This document shows, one piece after another, positions 27,685-35,463 of a stretch of 38,545 bases of DNA. The notes below the pieces were generated by a model that saw only the letters and a list, made by a program, of their open reading frames with translations, made no database searches and had not been told where the DNA came from. Where the stretch lies: NCBI GenBank assembly GCA_902781505.1, contig CACZJL010000018.1:1-38545 (forward strand), read 5' to 3'. The translations under genes and the position numbers were made by a program. This DNA is from an uncultured Lachnospiraceae bacterium (GTDB taxonomy: Bacteria; Bacillota; Clostridia; Lachnospirales; Lachnospiraceae). Every line of letters starts with the position of its first letter. Within the stretch, counting starts at the first letter, position 1.

Positions 27685-28947
27685 TTAAAAACCTAAAAGG
27701 TAAATAATTGTCGCAACTACGGTACTTGTAAGACCGATGCAGGCTTCATAAGGAATGAGCTTCATGCGCTCGCCAATCTTCATGCCGGCAGCGCCGCCAG
27801 TCGCATGGAAGAAGGAGCCGTGAGGCAGGGAGTCGATTACGGTGGCACCTGCGTGAATCATAGCACCTGCTGATAAAGCAGAGACGCCGGATGCTGTCAG
27901 TGTTCCGGCAAATGTCTGTGCCGCAATGGTCGCACCTGCTGTTGTGGATGCTGTGGCACCTGCCATTAAGATACCTGCGATTGGTGCAAGTAAGAACGCT
28001 GGCATATTTAAGTAATCAAGAAGATTGATGAAATCGTACTGAAGGGCGGAAGCCTTGATAATTCCGGCAATGGTTCCGGTTCCGATTAAGAGAACGGATA
28101 CGCCGACTACCTTGCTTAAGCCAAATTCGGCCTGATTTTTAAAGCCCTTAATCTTGCCGCACACCAGGGAACAGATAAAACCACCTGCAGGAAGCGCAAT
28201 CAGTGGATCGATTGTGATACCTGCAACCGGACGAAGGCCTAAAAGCACGATAACTACGACTGGTCCGATGATTGCCTGAAGGAAGGATGGAAGGGACTTA
28301 TCTTCTCTGACTTCCAGGTCATCTTCTGTTACCATACTGCCATTCTTCTTTGAAAGAAGGGTTGCGAGAATGCAGGTCACTACCAGTGCAAAAAATGCCG
28401 GTACAAGGTTTTTGAGCATCAGAGATGTCAAATCAACCTTGAAAGCCTCAGAAACTGCAATTGTATTAGGGTTCGGGGACAGGATATTGCCGGCCTTACC
28501 GCCACCGATCATGGCAAGTAAGAGGGATGGCTTATTGTAGCCTGCTCTCTCGCCGATTGCGAGAGCAATTGGAGCTACTGTGATTACAGAGATATCGATA
28601 AATACGCCAACTGCGCAGATAATCATTGTTGCAATTGCGACTGCGATGATGGCTCTTTTCTCGCCGAGCTTGCTGACGATAACTTCTGCAATCTTCTCTG
28701 CAGAGCCTGTCTTAATCAAGGTTCCTGCAAGCACGCCACTTGTCATGATACGAAGCACAGAGCTGATCATGGAAGATGCGCCGGAAACCATAGTATTTAC
28801 CGTGAGAACCAGGTCTCCGGAACCGATGATACCACCAACCAAAGCTCCTAAAATCAGGGAGTACGTTGGGTTCACTTTTTTAACAATCAGGATGATTGCG
28901 AGTACGAGGCCGATACACGCCCCGAGGGTTGTAAATGATGCTGTCAT
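27685..28947 (-). CDS. GntP-family permease, probably for glycerate
   Basis: This is a 420-residue integral membrane protein with about 12 hydrophobic segments and the GntP-family features: an N-terminal NPTYSLILGALVGGIIG, the central GGGKAGNILSPNPNTIA and LPHGSFFHATGGAAGMK near the end. The family moves gluconate and related hydroxy acids with protons. Its place behind glycerate kinase and near a CdaR-type regulator suggests glycerate or a closely related sugar acid as substrate; that is inference. AAGGAGAG precedes the ATG. Confidence 0.88.
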   Translation of the reverse strand: MTASFTTLGACIGLVLAIILIVKKVNPTYSLILGALVGGIIGSGDLVLTVNTMVSGASSMISSVLRIMTSGVLAGTLIKTGSAEKIAEVIVSKLGEKRAIIAVAIATMIICAVGVFIDISVITVAPIALAIGERAGYNKPSLLLAMIGGGKAGNILSPNPNTIAVSEAFKVDLTSLMLKNLVPAFFALVVTCILATLLSKKNGSMVTEDDLEVREDKSLPSFLQAIIGPVVVIVLLGLRPVAGITIDPLIALPAGGFICSLVCGKIKGFKNQAEFGLSKVVGVSVLLIGTGTIAGIIKASALQYDFINLLDYLNMPAFLLAPIAGILMAGATASTTAGATIAAQTFAGTLTASGVSALSAGAMIHAGATVIDSLPHGSFFHATGGAAGMKIGERMKLIPYEACIGLTSTVVATIIYLLGF

Positions 28948-28992
28948 AATTTATCTCTCCTTATATTCTGGGCAGTTGCCGGCGATTCAAGC

Positions 28993-29065
28993 TTACTTTC
29001 TGCCGGCTGCCTTCATCAGCACCTGCCACATGCTTTCATCAGTGCTTGCCGCATGCTTTCATCAG
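28993..29065 (-). repeat. Three tandem copies of a 23-bp unit at the end of the glycerate kinase gene
   Basis: Units at 29043-29065, 29020-29042 and 28993-29019 all begin CTGATGAA(A/G)GCA on the minus strand; the first two are exactly 23 bp. The first unit encodes LMKACGKH and is followed by the present stop. The third, in its own frame, reads LMKAAGRK and a stop. Because two inserted units add 46 bp, the frame shifted and the older stop was left 46 bases downstream. Confidence 0.75.
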
Positions 29066-30265
29066 GCGGAACGCCTGCTCTGTTGCAGCTGCCATATTCG
29101 CCTTTGCATTTTCCACGTCCATCGCTTCTGCGAGTGTCACCACTCCGCGAAGAATTGGGAAGAACGCGTCGATTCCTGCATCATTGCAGGCATTGGCATC
29201 TTTCGTCACACTTCCGGCAAATGCCAGCACGGTCCTGTCAAATTTTTTGGCAAGTTCAGCAACGCCAACCGGTGCTTTGCCAAATGCAGTCTGACCGTCC
29301 AGTCTTCCTTCGCCGGTGATGACAACGTCTGCGTCTTTCACGTAATCAGCAAGCTTCGTTTCACGAAGCACAATGCTGATGCCGGATTCGAGCTTTCCGT
29401 GAAGGAACGTGCGGAATGCGAAGCCTAAGCCACCTGCAGCTCCGGATCCCGGGAATTTGGGATCTGTGTCCGGATATTTTTCTCTTGCAAGGGAAGCATA
29501 GTACGCAAGCCATTTATCCATCTGCATAACCATTGCCGCGTCTGCTCCCTTTTGCGGGCCGAAGATGGCAGAGCAACCCTGCTCTCCGCAAAGAGGATTC
29601 GTGACATCGCACGCAATCTGGAATTCACAGTCCTTAAGTTCTTTCAGAACTCCTGAATCATCGATGGATTCAATATCTTTCAGTCCCTTTGCACCAAAAG
29701 CTACCTGATTACCGTCTTTATCAAGGAAGCCAAAGCCAAGTGCCTGAAGCATTCCAACACCACCATCGTTTGTTGCGGAACCGCCGATTCCAACAATGAA
29801 TCTTCTGCATCCCTTTTGAATTGCATCCCTGATCACCTCACCAACACCGTAGGTTGTAGTGTTCATCGGATTCTTTTCCTCACCTGATACCATCGTAATG
29901 CCGGCTGCACCTGACATCTCAATTACCGCAGTCGCTCCGGTCAGAACCTTTGCGCCGTCTGCCTTGTCAGATGCATCACCTGCCTGGGAACTTGCGTCGT
30001 CTGCCTGTGGCTTTGCGTCACCCTCGATAATTCCATAAGGACAGACCACAGGTCGTCCGTGTGGGCCAGTGACTTCAACATGCTCGAGACGCCCGTTCAT
30101 ACCGGCAACCAGCGCATCAACTGTTCCCTCTCCACCATCAGCAAGTGGTCTGACAACAATGTCTGCATCCGGATATACTTTTTTGATTCCTTCCGCTGCG
30201 GCCTCACCGCACTGAAGTGATGTAAGACTTCCCTTCATGGAATCAATTGCACATACTACCTTCAT
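29039..30265 (-). CDS. Glycerate kinase
   Basis: The enzyme phosphorylates glycerate (GarK/GlxK family, class forming 2- or 3-phosphoglycerate). Seen in the protein are AIDSMKGSLTS at the N-terminus, RPLADGGEGTVDALV, GIGGSATNDGGVGMLQALGF, GSGAAGGLGFAF and ITGEGRLDGQTAFGK. The ATG at 30265 is six bases behind GGAGG; a TTG one codon earlier is less well spaced. Residues about 82-107 are an alanine/aspartate-rich insertion not usual for the family, and the C-terminal eight residues come from a tandem duplication. It is transcribed divergently from cdaR and probably with the permease gene. Confidence 0.93.
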   Translation of the reverse strand: MKVVCAIDSMKGSLTSLQCGEAAAEGIKKVYPDADIVVRPLADGGEGTVDALVAGMNGRLEHVEVTGPHGRPVVCPYGIIEGDAKPQADDASSQAGDASDKADGAKVLTGATAVIEMSGAAGITMVSGEEKNPMNTTTYGVGEVIRDAIQKGCRRFIVGIGGSATNDGGVGMLQALGFGFLDKDGNQVAFGAKGLKDIESIDDSGVLKELKDCEFQIACDVTNPLCGEQGCSAIFGPQKGADAAMVMQMDKWLAYYASLAREKYPDTDPKFPGSGAAGGLGFAFRTFLHGKLESGISIVLRETKLADYVKDADVVITGEGRLDGQTAFGKAPVGVAELAKKFDRTVLAFAGSVTKDANACNDAGIDAFFPILRGVVTLAEAMDVENAKANMAAATEQAFRLMKACGKH

Positions 30266-30304
30266 CAAGAACCTCCATTCTTTTTATCCTTGAAATCTGA
30301 TGTA

Positions 30305-30310
30305 ATCATA
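30305..30310 (-). promoter_or_regulatory. -10 element of the glycerate operon
   Basis: On the minus strand TATGAT lies 40 bases before the kinase start. The region where a -35 should be is occupied by one arm of the palindrome at 30324-30343 and is a poor match to TTGACA, as expected for an activator-dependent promoter. Confidence 0.4.
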
Positions 30311-30323
30311 TCGAATTTTCCGG

Positions 30324-30343
30324 TTGTATGGAATGTCATACAA
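30324..30343. promoter_or_regulatory. Palindromic operator between cdaR and the glycerate kinase gene
   Basis: TTGTATG and CATACAA form a perfect 7-bp inverted repeat around six bases (20 bp in all). It overlaps the -35 region of the kinase promoter and lies about 40-60 bp before the likely cdaR start point. CdaR, encoded next to it, is the obvious candidate to bind it; this is inference. Confidence 0.55.
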
Positions 30344-30369
30344 AACAAACATCACGGTCTTTTTCGTGC

Positions 30370-30375
30370 TATAAT
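30370..30375 (+). promoter_or_regulatory. -10 element of cdaR
   Basis: A perfect TATAAT lies 82 bases before the cdaR start codon. The -35 region is poor, which suggests dependence on an activator, possibly CdaR itself. Confidence 0.45.
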
Positions 30376-30456
30376 TGTCACAAAAGACAACGGCACCCTT
30401 TAGTGTAAAACCAGAATGGGCACGCTGAAAGAGCGGCGAATACCTGAGGAGTTTTT

Positions 30457-31563
30457 ATGGCAGTTTTAAACAACATTCATAAGGAATTAGCAGAGCAGAT
30501 TGTTTCAACCGTGAAGAATGTGTGCGGGCAGGATGTAAACTTTATCGACCCGAATGGCATTATCTACGCGAGTACCAATGCTCGCAGAGTCGGCACGTAT
30601 CATGACATCGGGCGTATGGCTGCCGAGCAGGGCAAGGCTATTGAAGTAACAAAAAATGATGAATACAAGGGCAGCCGCCCTGGCATTAACGTGCCCATCT
30701 TTCATAATCACAAGGTACTGGCGGTAATCGGAATCACAGGAACACCGGAGAAAGTAAGGAAATATGCCGAGCTCGCGGTAAGAATTACAAATCTGCTGAT
30801 TCGTGAGCGGGAAATTAACGAATACGCGAGAACGCATGAAGAGAAGATGCATTTCATCCTGCAATCTCTGATTTACGGCGATTCGGTCAATCACGATTAT
30901 CTAGAGGATGTGTGCGCAGATTTAAAAATCGAAACAGACAGCCGCAAGTCTATACTTCTCATCCATCTGAACCGCAGATATAATCCGAAGAACCTCGAAA
31001 TGCTCGAAGCTCATATTCAGGACTTCTTCCAGACCATTCCGGAGATGATTACCATGTTCCGGTATCCCGGTGATTACATCTGCATGGCAGACAGTGCCCT
31101 GCTTTTAAAGAAGGAAGAACAGATTCGGACATTTGCCGAAAGCCATGCGCCAATGCTCACCTGCACCATCGGCGCCTCAAAAGACCTGTATCTTTTACAG
31201 GCATCCTACAAAACGGCTGTCACAGCGCTCTCCGCTCTTGAACGGACAGGAGACGCCTTTTGCAAGTTCGACGACCTGACCCTTGAAATTCTGCTTTCCG
31301 GCCTTTCTGATGAGAACCGCACTACTTATCTGTCAAAGACACTTTCAGAGCTTGATGATGAAGATCTTGAGCTTTTAAAAATCTATTTTGACGAGGAGTT
31401 ATCCTTAAAGGCCACCGCCGAACGCCTTTTTATCCACGTCAACACCCTGCAGTACCGTTTAAACCGGATTGCTGACGTAACCGGCTTTAATCCACGCAAA
31501 TTAAAAGGAGCAGTGCCTTTGTACCTCGCACTGCTCCTGAATCCTGGCAAGTTAAACCACTGA
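30457..31563 (+). CDS. cdaR: CdaR-type sugar-diacid/glycerate regulator
   Basis: The 368-residue protein has the CdaR layout: an N-terminal sugar-diacid recognition domain (LAEQIVSTVKNVCGQDVNFIDPNG read in pieces, STNARRVGTYHDIGRMA, GINVPIFHNHKVLAVIGITG) and a C-terminal PucR-type helix-turn-helix (SLKATAERLFIHVNTLQYRLNRI, about 330-352). In Escherichia coli CdaR activates glycerate and galactarate genes. Here it is divergent from a glycerate kinase and GntP-type permease, so it probably controls them. The ATG has GAGGAG five bases upstream. Confidence 0.92.
   Translation: MAVLNNIHKELAEQIVSTVKNVCGQDVNFIDPNGIIYASTNARRVGTYHDIGRMAAEQGKAIEVTKNDEYKGSRPGINVPIFHNHKVLAVIGITGTPEKVRKYAELAVRITNLLIREREINEYARTHEEKMHFILQSLIYGDSVNHDYLEDVCADLKIETDSRKSILLIHLNRRYNPKNLEMLEAHIQDFFQTIPEMITMFRYPGDYICMADSALLLKKEEQIRTFAESHAPMLTCTIGASKDLYLLQASYKTAVTALSALERTGDAFCKFDDLTLEILLSGLSDENRTTYLSKTLSELDDEDLELLKIYFDEELSLKATAERLFIHVNTLQYRLNRIADVTGFNPRKLKGAVPLYLALLLNPGKLNH
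31503..31537 (-). terminator. Minus-strand terminator inside the cdaR coding sequence
   Basis: GGAGCAGTGC (31507-31516) and GCACTGCTCC (31528-31537) form a perfect 10-bp stem with an 11-base loop. On the minus strand it is followed by four T residues. It lies within the last codons of cdaR and probably ends the convergent NUDIX transcript. Confidence 0.65.
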
Positions 31564-31605
31564 CCCGCCGCTTTTTTCCAACCAAAAGTCAGGCCACTGA
31601 CCCGC
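31557..31605 (+). repeat. 12-bp direct repeat after cdaR
   Basis: CCACTGACCCGC occurs at 31557-31568, where it includes the cdaR stop codon, and again at 31594-31605, 37 bp later. It may be a remnant of a small duplication. No function can be assigned. Confidence 0.5.
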
Positions 31606-31609
31606 GGGA

Positions 31610-32065
31610 TTAAATTTCCATATCCTTTGCTGAAATGAGGGCATCGCCTTCGTACACCAGCTCCATGCCCCAGCCGTTCTTTCCTTCCATCACCTTTGGA
31701 AGGAACAGGCGGTCGCCTTCCCAGAGGTTCAGATTAAGGACCTCACGAACCGGTGTCCACTGCGTAACACCTTCGTTGCATTCAATCTGCTCTCCCGTAA
31801 AATCGCTGGAATGAAAAACGTGAACTCTCTCGTAAACCTCATCGTAGTGAAAGTCCACAACGCCAAGCTTTTCAATCCGCCCGAGCACAAAGCCGGTTTC
31901 CTCAAGCGTTTCACGGCGAATGCACTCCTCTGCACTCTCGCCGGCTTCCAAATGACCGCCGATGCCAATCCATTTGCCATGATTAATATCGTGTTCCTTC
32001 TTAATCCGGTGCAGCATCAGGTACTTCCCGTCGCGCTCCAGATAAATTAATGTCGTCTCTTCCAT
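31610..32065 (-). CDS. NUDIX hydrolase, MutT-like
   Basis: The 151-residue protein carries a complete Nudix box, GHLEAGESAEECIRRETLEE followed by TGF (about 37-59), preceded by HGKWIGIGG. This arrangement is common in proteins annotated as 8-oxo-dGTP diphosphatases, but the substrate of NUDIX proteins cannot be read from sequence. It lies 24 bases behind the ThrE small subunit, with AAGGA upstream of the ATG. Confidence 0.92.
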   Translation of the reverse strand: MEETTLIYLERDGKYLMLHRIKKEHDINHGKWIGIGGHLEAGESAEECIRRETLEETGFVLGRIEKLGVVDFHYDEVYERVHVFHSSDFTGEQIECNEGVTQWTPVREVLNLNLWEGDRLFLPKVMEGKNGWGMELVYEGDALISAKDMEI

Positions 32066-32089
32066 ATCCTAAATCCTTCCCGGCCTGTC

Positions 32090-32530
32090 TCATCTGTTCG
32101 TGGTCTTTCGAACCTTTCTTGACAGGTCGCAAATCGTCCACGCAATGCCCATTCCAAGCGCAATTCCTAGCGCACAGGCAAATGCATCTGTTCCGTAACT
32201 TCCTGCATCCGCAAACTCTCCCTTAACGACCGCATTCACCGCCTTGTATAGGGCACGGCCCGGAATCAGCGCAATCACAGACGTCTGAAAAAACGGCGTC
32301 GACGGCGCCTTGCAGACGCGCGCAAGCATCTCCGCATACAATGCACCGGCGCCTCCTGCAATCAGAGACGGCAGAAACACCTTGCCAGGATAGGCAAGAA
32401 CCATCAGCAAATACACGCCCCAGACCAGCATTCCACCGACTGCCACCACCGGCAGGAATCGCTTTCTCATGTGAAAAATGAGCGCAAAGCCGGCTGTACC
32501 AAGGCCTGCCATCAAAATCTGTAAAATCAT
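32090..32530 (-). CDS. Threonine/serine exporter, ThrE C-terminal-half type
   Basis: This is a small integral membrane protein of about 146 residues with four or five hydrophobic segments, of the DUF3815/ThrE_2 family. The start is the ATG at 32530 (MILQILMAG), five bases behind the stop of the larger ThrE gene and preceded by GGGG; the in-frame ATG at 32587 lies inside that gene. It is expected to form the exporter together with the upstream product. Confidence 0.85.
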   Translation of the reverse strand: MILQILMAGLGTAGFALIFHMRKRFLPVVAVGGMLVWGVYLLMVLAYPGKVFLPSLIAGGAGALYAEMLARVCKAPSTPFFQTSVIALIPGRALYKAVNAVVKGEFADAGSYGTDAFACALGIALGMGIAWTICDLSRKVRKTTNR

Positions 32531-32534
32531 CTTC

Positions 32535-33329
32535 TCACCCCACAATCCCTGCGACAAGCCACATGGCGGCGATTGCTCCGGCCGCAAGCGCTCCGGTTAA
32601 CAGCATCGCCTCAATAAATCTTAAGATTCCGGATAACGTGTCGCCAAGCAAAATATCCCGAATCGAATTCGTAAATGCAACACCAGGCACCAGCAGCATA
32701 ATGTCGCCAATCATAATCTTATCCTGTGCCAGCCCCGGAACCAGCCTGCATGTCACGCCAATCAGCAAAAAAACGGCAAATGAGCATATAAATTCAAACA
32801 CTTCTCGTGTCATGCACGCGGGCGCAACTTTCATCTGCATCCAGACAATCAGTAAACTAAAAATCGCCGCTGCGATTCCGTCAGCCACGTCTCCTCCAAA
32901 GAACAGGGCAAATGCCCCTGCTGCCAAAGCAGACCCTGCAATCACGCCCCGTGCCGCCTTAAATCCCTTCGCCTGCGCTTTTCTTCTTAGAATCGCATCC
33001 ATCCGCTCTGCAAATTCAGCAACCGGAACAGGATTTAAGCAAATCTCCCTGCTCAGTTCATTTATTGACTCAAGCTCTTCAAAATCATTGCCCGTAATGC
33101 CGCGCATCCTGCGCGTTTCAGTAATCGATGAGCCATCAGCATAGTCCATCGTAATAACCATACCGGAAGTGATTACAAAGACATTCATTTCCTTCACGCC
33201 ATACGCATATCCGATTCGATTCAGCGTATCTTCGACGCGGAAAATCTCAGCACCACACTGGGTCAGCGCCTCGCCCATCAGAAGCAGGCTATGTATCAGA
33301 TTATTCCTGTCCTTTTCTGTCAAAATCAT
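32535..33329 (-). CDS. Threonine/serine exporter, ThrE N-terminal-half type (DUF1212)
   Basis: About 264 residues. The N-terminal cytosolic domain contains LLLMGEALTQCGAEIFRVEDTLNR read in pieces, and VITSGMVITMDY, typical of the DUF1212/ThrE family. About five membrane segments follow. In Corynebacterium ThrE both halves are one protein that exports threonine and serine; here they are two coupled genes. Starts at 33335 (TTG), 33332 and 33329 (ATG) are possible; AAGGGG favours 33329. Confidence 0.87.
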   Translation of the reverse strand: MILTEKDRNNLIHSLLLMGEALTQCGAEIFRVEDTLNRIGYAYGVKEMNVFVITSGMVITMDYADGSSITETRRMRGITGNDFEELESINELSREICLNPVPVAEFAERMDAILRRKAQAKGFKAARGVIAGSALAAGAFALFFGGDVADGIAAAIFSLLIVWMQMKVAPACMTREVFEFICSFAVFLLIGVTCRLVPGLAQDKIMIGDIMLLVPGVAFTNSIRDILLGDTLSGILRFIEAMLLTGALAAGAIAAMWLVAGIVG

Positions 33330-33410
33330 CATCAACCCCTTAAATATGCCTGTAATGCGGTAAACTCATCCCCTGTAAAGCCACCGTCTTTAAATCTTTC
33401 ATTGAAAACT

Positions 33411-33899
33411 TCATTCCTTCCCGAGCTTCTCCATGAATCCCGTAACACCTTCCGCTACATCATTCCACGTTGCCTTAAAATTCCTTGTGTACCACGGATC
33501 TGCAACATTCCCCGGATGATCAGTGTAATCAAGTAAAAGCGATATCTTCCCTTCCGGATCACCGCCTGCAATTCTCTTCATATCATGCAAATTCTCCGAA
33601 TCCATGCCGATGATATAATCATACTTATCATAATCCGCACGTGTCATTAATCGCGCCCGCTTCTTTTGTACACCAAGCTCATTATCTCTGGTTCCAATCC
33701 CGTGACTTAACAGTTCCTGCATTGCCGGAGGATAAATCGGATTGCCCTTACCTCCCCAGATTTCTTCTGTTGTAGTTGCTGCCGATGCAATCTCAAACTG
33801 GTCTGATATCCCCTTACGGGTCACATAATCTTTCATATAAAACTCCGCAATCGGAGAACGACAAATATTGCCGTGGCAGATGAATAGTATTTTTATCAT
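33411..33899 (-). CDS. Low-molecular-weight protein-tyrosine phosphatase
   Basis: The 162-residue protein has the CX5R active-site loop CHGNICRSP (C8, R14) at the N-terminus and the general acid region ADPWYTRNF near residue 130. Both are diagnostic of the LMW-PTP family. The length is normal. It is the last recognisable chromosomal gene before the mobile element, which lies directly upstream of it, so the element may have replaced its original promoter region. Confidence 0.94.
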   Translation of the reverse strand: MIKILFICHGNICRSPIAEFYMKDYVTRKGISDQFEIASAATTTEEIWGGKGNPIYPPAMQELLSHGIGTRDNELGVQKKRARLMTRADYDKYDYIIGMDSENLHDMKRIAGGDPEGKISLLLDYTDHPGNVADPWYTRNFKATWNDVAEGVTGFMEKLGKE

Positions 33900-34017
33900 A
33901 GTCTTAAATTCCTTATAAAGGTTGTATTTACAGGCTTTCCTGATGTTTTTATGTAGAGTTTGAATTTTGATTACATGGCATATATTGGCATAATTTTGCG
34001 TATTTTTGTAAGCAAAA

Positions 34018-34054
34018 GGTATAAAAATCGGTATAAAAATGTTCGATTTATACC
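34018..34054. repeat. GGTATAAA repeats, probable integrase arm-type sites
   Basis: GGTATAAAAATC (34018-34029) and GGTATAAAAATG (34030-34041) are direct 12-bp repeats without a gap. TTTATACC (34047-34054) is the same core inverted. They lie 40 bases behind the integrase stop, near the expected element end. Tn916 carries short direct repeats near its ends that bind the N-terminal domain of Int; I infer the same role. The inverted pair could also serve as a weak terminator for int. Confidence 0.5.
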
Positions 34055-34093
34055 TCAGTATTTATGCGGGTTTGAGGCGATTTTCCGTCTCCT

Positions 34094-35296
34094 TTACATG
34101 ACTTTTTGCAGTCGAAAAACCTCTTCTTTTGCATCCTCAAATCCAAGATGAGTATAAGTATTTAAAGTAACACCAATATCACTATGTCCCATTAAATACT
34201 GCAAGGTTTTTGGATTCATACCTGACTTAGCCATATTCGAGCAATAAGTATGTCTGCAAACATGTGGTGTAATCTTCGGCATCTGAATCTTATAGATTTT
34301 ATTGTACTTCTCAACAATGTGTTTGAAATAATGTTCCCAATGCAGGGAATACATAATACTTCCATCCTTATCAAAGTATAAAAATCCACTATGACCATCT
34401 ACCATTGGTTCTACCTTCGGAGGGTTACGCTTCTCAATAATCCTTCGAAAACATTCTTCAATATCCGGAGTCATTGGCAAAACTCTAGTGCCGCTTGTAG
34501 TCTTCGTTTCCTGAATATAATATCCGGTACTGCCCCTCTTTAATAACTGATGATCAATATTAAGCGTGTGATTTTCTAAATCAATATCCGCTAATGTTAA
34601 ACCACAAAACTCTGAAATACGAAGTCCTGTTTTAAAAAGAATATAGATTCCTTCATAGTAATTCGAAAAGTGTTTGTCCTCTTTTACAAACTTTAGGAAT
34701 TTACGTTCTTCTTCACGACTAACGGCTTCTCTTCGAACAGAATCATTTACAATTACATCCACCAGCTGAAAACCAAATGGATTCTTACGAATCAAATCGT
34801 CATCAACCGCCATCTGAAAAGCAGGTCTTACCACACCTCTAATAGTGTGTATACTACTGTAACTTTTTCCTTGCTCCTGCTGCAATTTAATGAGCCACAC
34901 CTTTGCATCAGAGATTCTTACTGTATCAATTCTTTTGGCACCAAAATGGTCTTTTCGCAGTAAATTCAAAACCGTATTATAACCAGCTCGTGTCGTAGGT
35001 CTTACACCTGTCTTAGTCGAAATATATTTTTCTACCAAATCATAGACTGTAAGATTTCCGCCATTGGATATGATATGGTCAAACATATCCGCCTGAATCT
35101 GCTTTTCCATCTCTCTTAAAGAAGGTGTCTTCTTTTTTCCAACGGGCATTCTGTCATTATGGTCAAGTCGCCAACTATAAATAACCTTCTCTTTGCCAAA
35201 TGAATCCAGATACTTGTAACGATATCTCCCATCGCTCATCTGCATTTCGCCATTATGTAATATTCTTCCTCTACTATCTCTCCTTTTTTCGCTCAT
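34094..35296 (-). CDS. int: Tyrosine recombinase (integrase), Tn916 Int type
   Basis: The protein catalyses integration and excision of the element. The 400 residues begin MSEKRRDSRGRIL, very similar to Tn916 Int, with the arm-binding domain (1-75), a SAM-like core-binding domain (85-185) and the catalytic domain. Catalytic residues visible are R226 (KTGLRISE), H345 and R348 (HVCRHTY), H371 (MGHSD) and the nucleophile Y381 (LNTYTHLG). AAAGGAG precedes the ATG by nine bases. The gene follows xis and has its own promoter, with an inverted repeat and three 21-bp repeats between. Confidence 0.96.
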   Translation of the reverse strand: MSEKRRDSRGRILHNGEMQMSDGRYRYKYLDSFGKEKVIYSWRLDHNDRMPVGKKKTPSLREMEKQIQADMFDHIISNGGNLTVYDLVEKYISTKTGVRPTTRAGYNTVLNLLRKDHFGAKRIDTVRISDAKVWLIKLQQEQGKSYSSIHTIRGVVRPAFQMAVDDDLIRKNPFGFQLVDVIVNDSVRREAVSREEERKFLKFVKEDKHFSNYYEGIYILFKTGLRISEFCGLTLADIDLENHTLNIDHQLLKRGSTGYYIQETKTTSGTRVLPMTPDIEECFRRIIEKRNPPKVEPMVDGHSGFLYFDKDGSIMYSLHWEHYFKHIVEKYNKIYKIQMPKITPHVCRHTYCSNMAKSGMNPKTLQYLMGHSDIGVTLNTYTHLGFEDAKEEVFRLQKVM

Positions 35297-35307
35297 ATAT
35301 TTGGTCT

Positions 35308-35370
35308 CCTTTACTATTCTTTATAATTCCTTTACTATTCTTTATAATTCCTTTACTATTCTTTATAATT
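35308..35370. repeat. Three exact tandem copies of a 21-bp repeat
   Basis: CCTTTACTATTCTTTATAATT is repeated three times without change at 35308-35328, 35329-35349 and 35350-35370. It lies in the leader between the int promoter and the int ribosome binding site; the last minus-strand copy supplies part of AAAGGAG. The 21-bp period equals two helical turns, which suits protein binding, for example by Xis or Int, or may reflect slippage. Confidence 0.9.
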
Positions 35371-35375
35371 AAGAA

Positions 35376-35423
35376 GACCATCTCGGCAAATTCTATTTTA
35401 TCACGAGATGGTCATTCTGTCGT
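35376..35423 (-). promoter_or_regulatory. int promoter with overlapping inverted repeat
   Basis: On the minus strand ACGACA (35418-35423), a 17-bp spacer and TAAAAT (35395-35400) with an extended TGA before it form a promoter for int. GACCATCTCG (35376-35385) and CGAGATGGTC (35404-35413) are perfect 10-bp arms on both sides of the -10 box, well placed for a repressor or Xis site. Confidence 0.55.
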
Positions 35424-35463
35424 GGCAAAATGAACACTATTATCCGTCCCTTGCCTACGTGTT

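Noticed and set aside
28580..29428. Plus-strand 282-residue open frame
   Set aside because: It is antisense to the GntP-type permease and glycerate kinase genes, which have clear family matches; no start signal.
33330..33410. Short minus-strand frame reading EVFNERFKDGGFTGDEFTAL
   Set aside because: It looks protein-like but has no start codon or ribosome binding site and overlaps the phosphatase stop out of frame; the phosphatase already has normal length. It could be a remnant, but I cannot show it.
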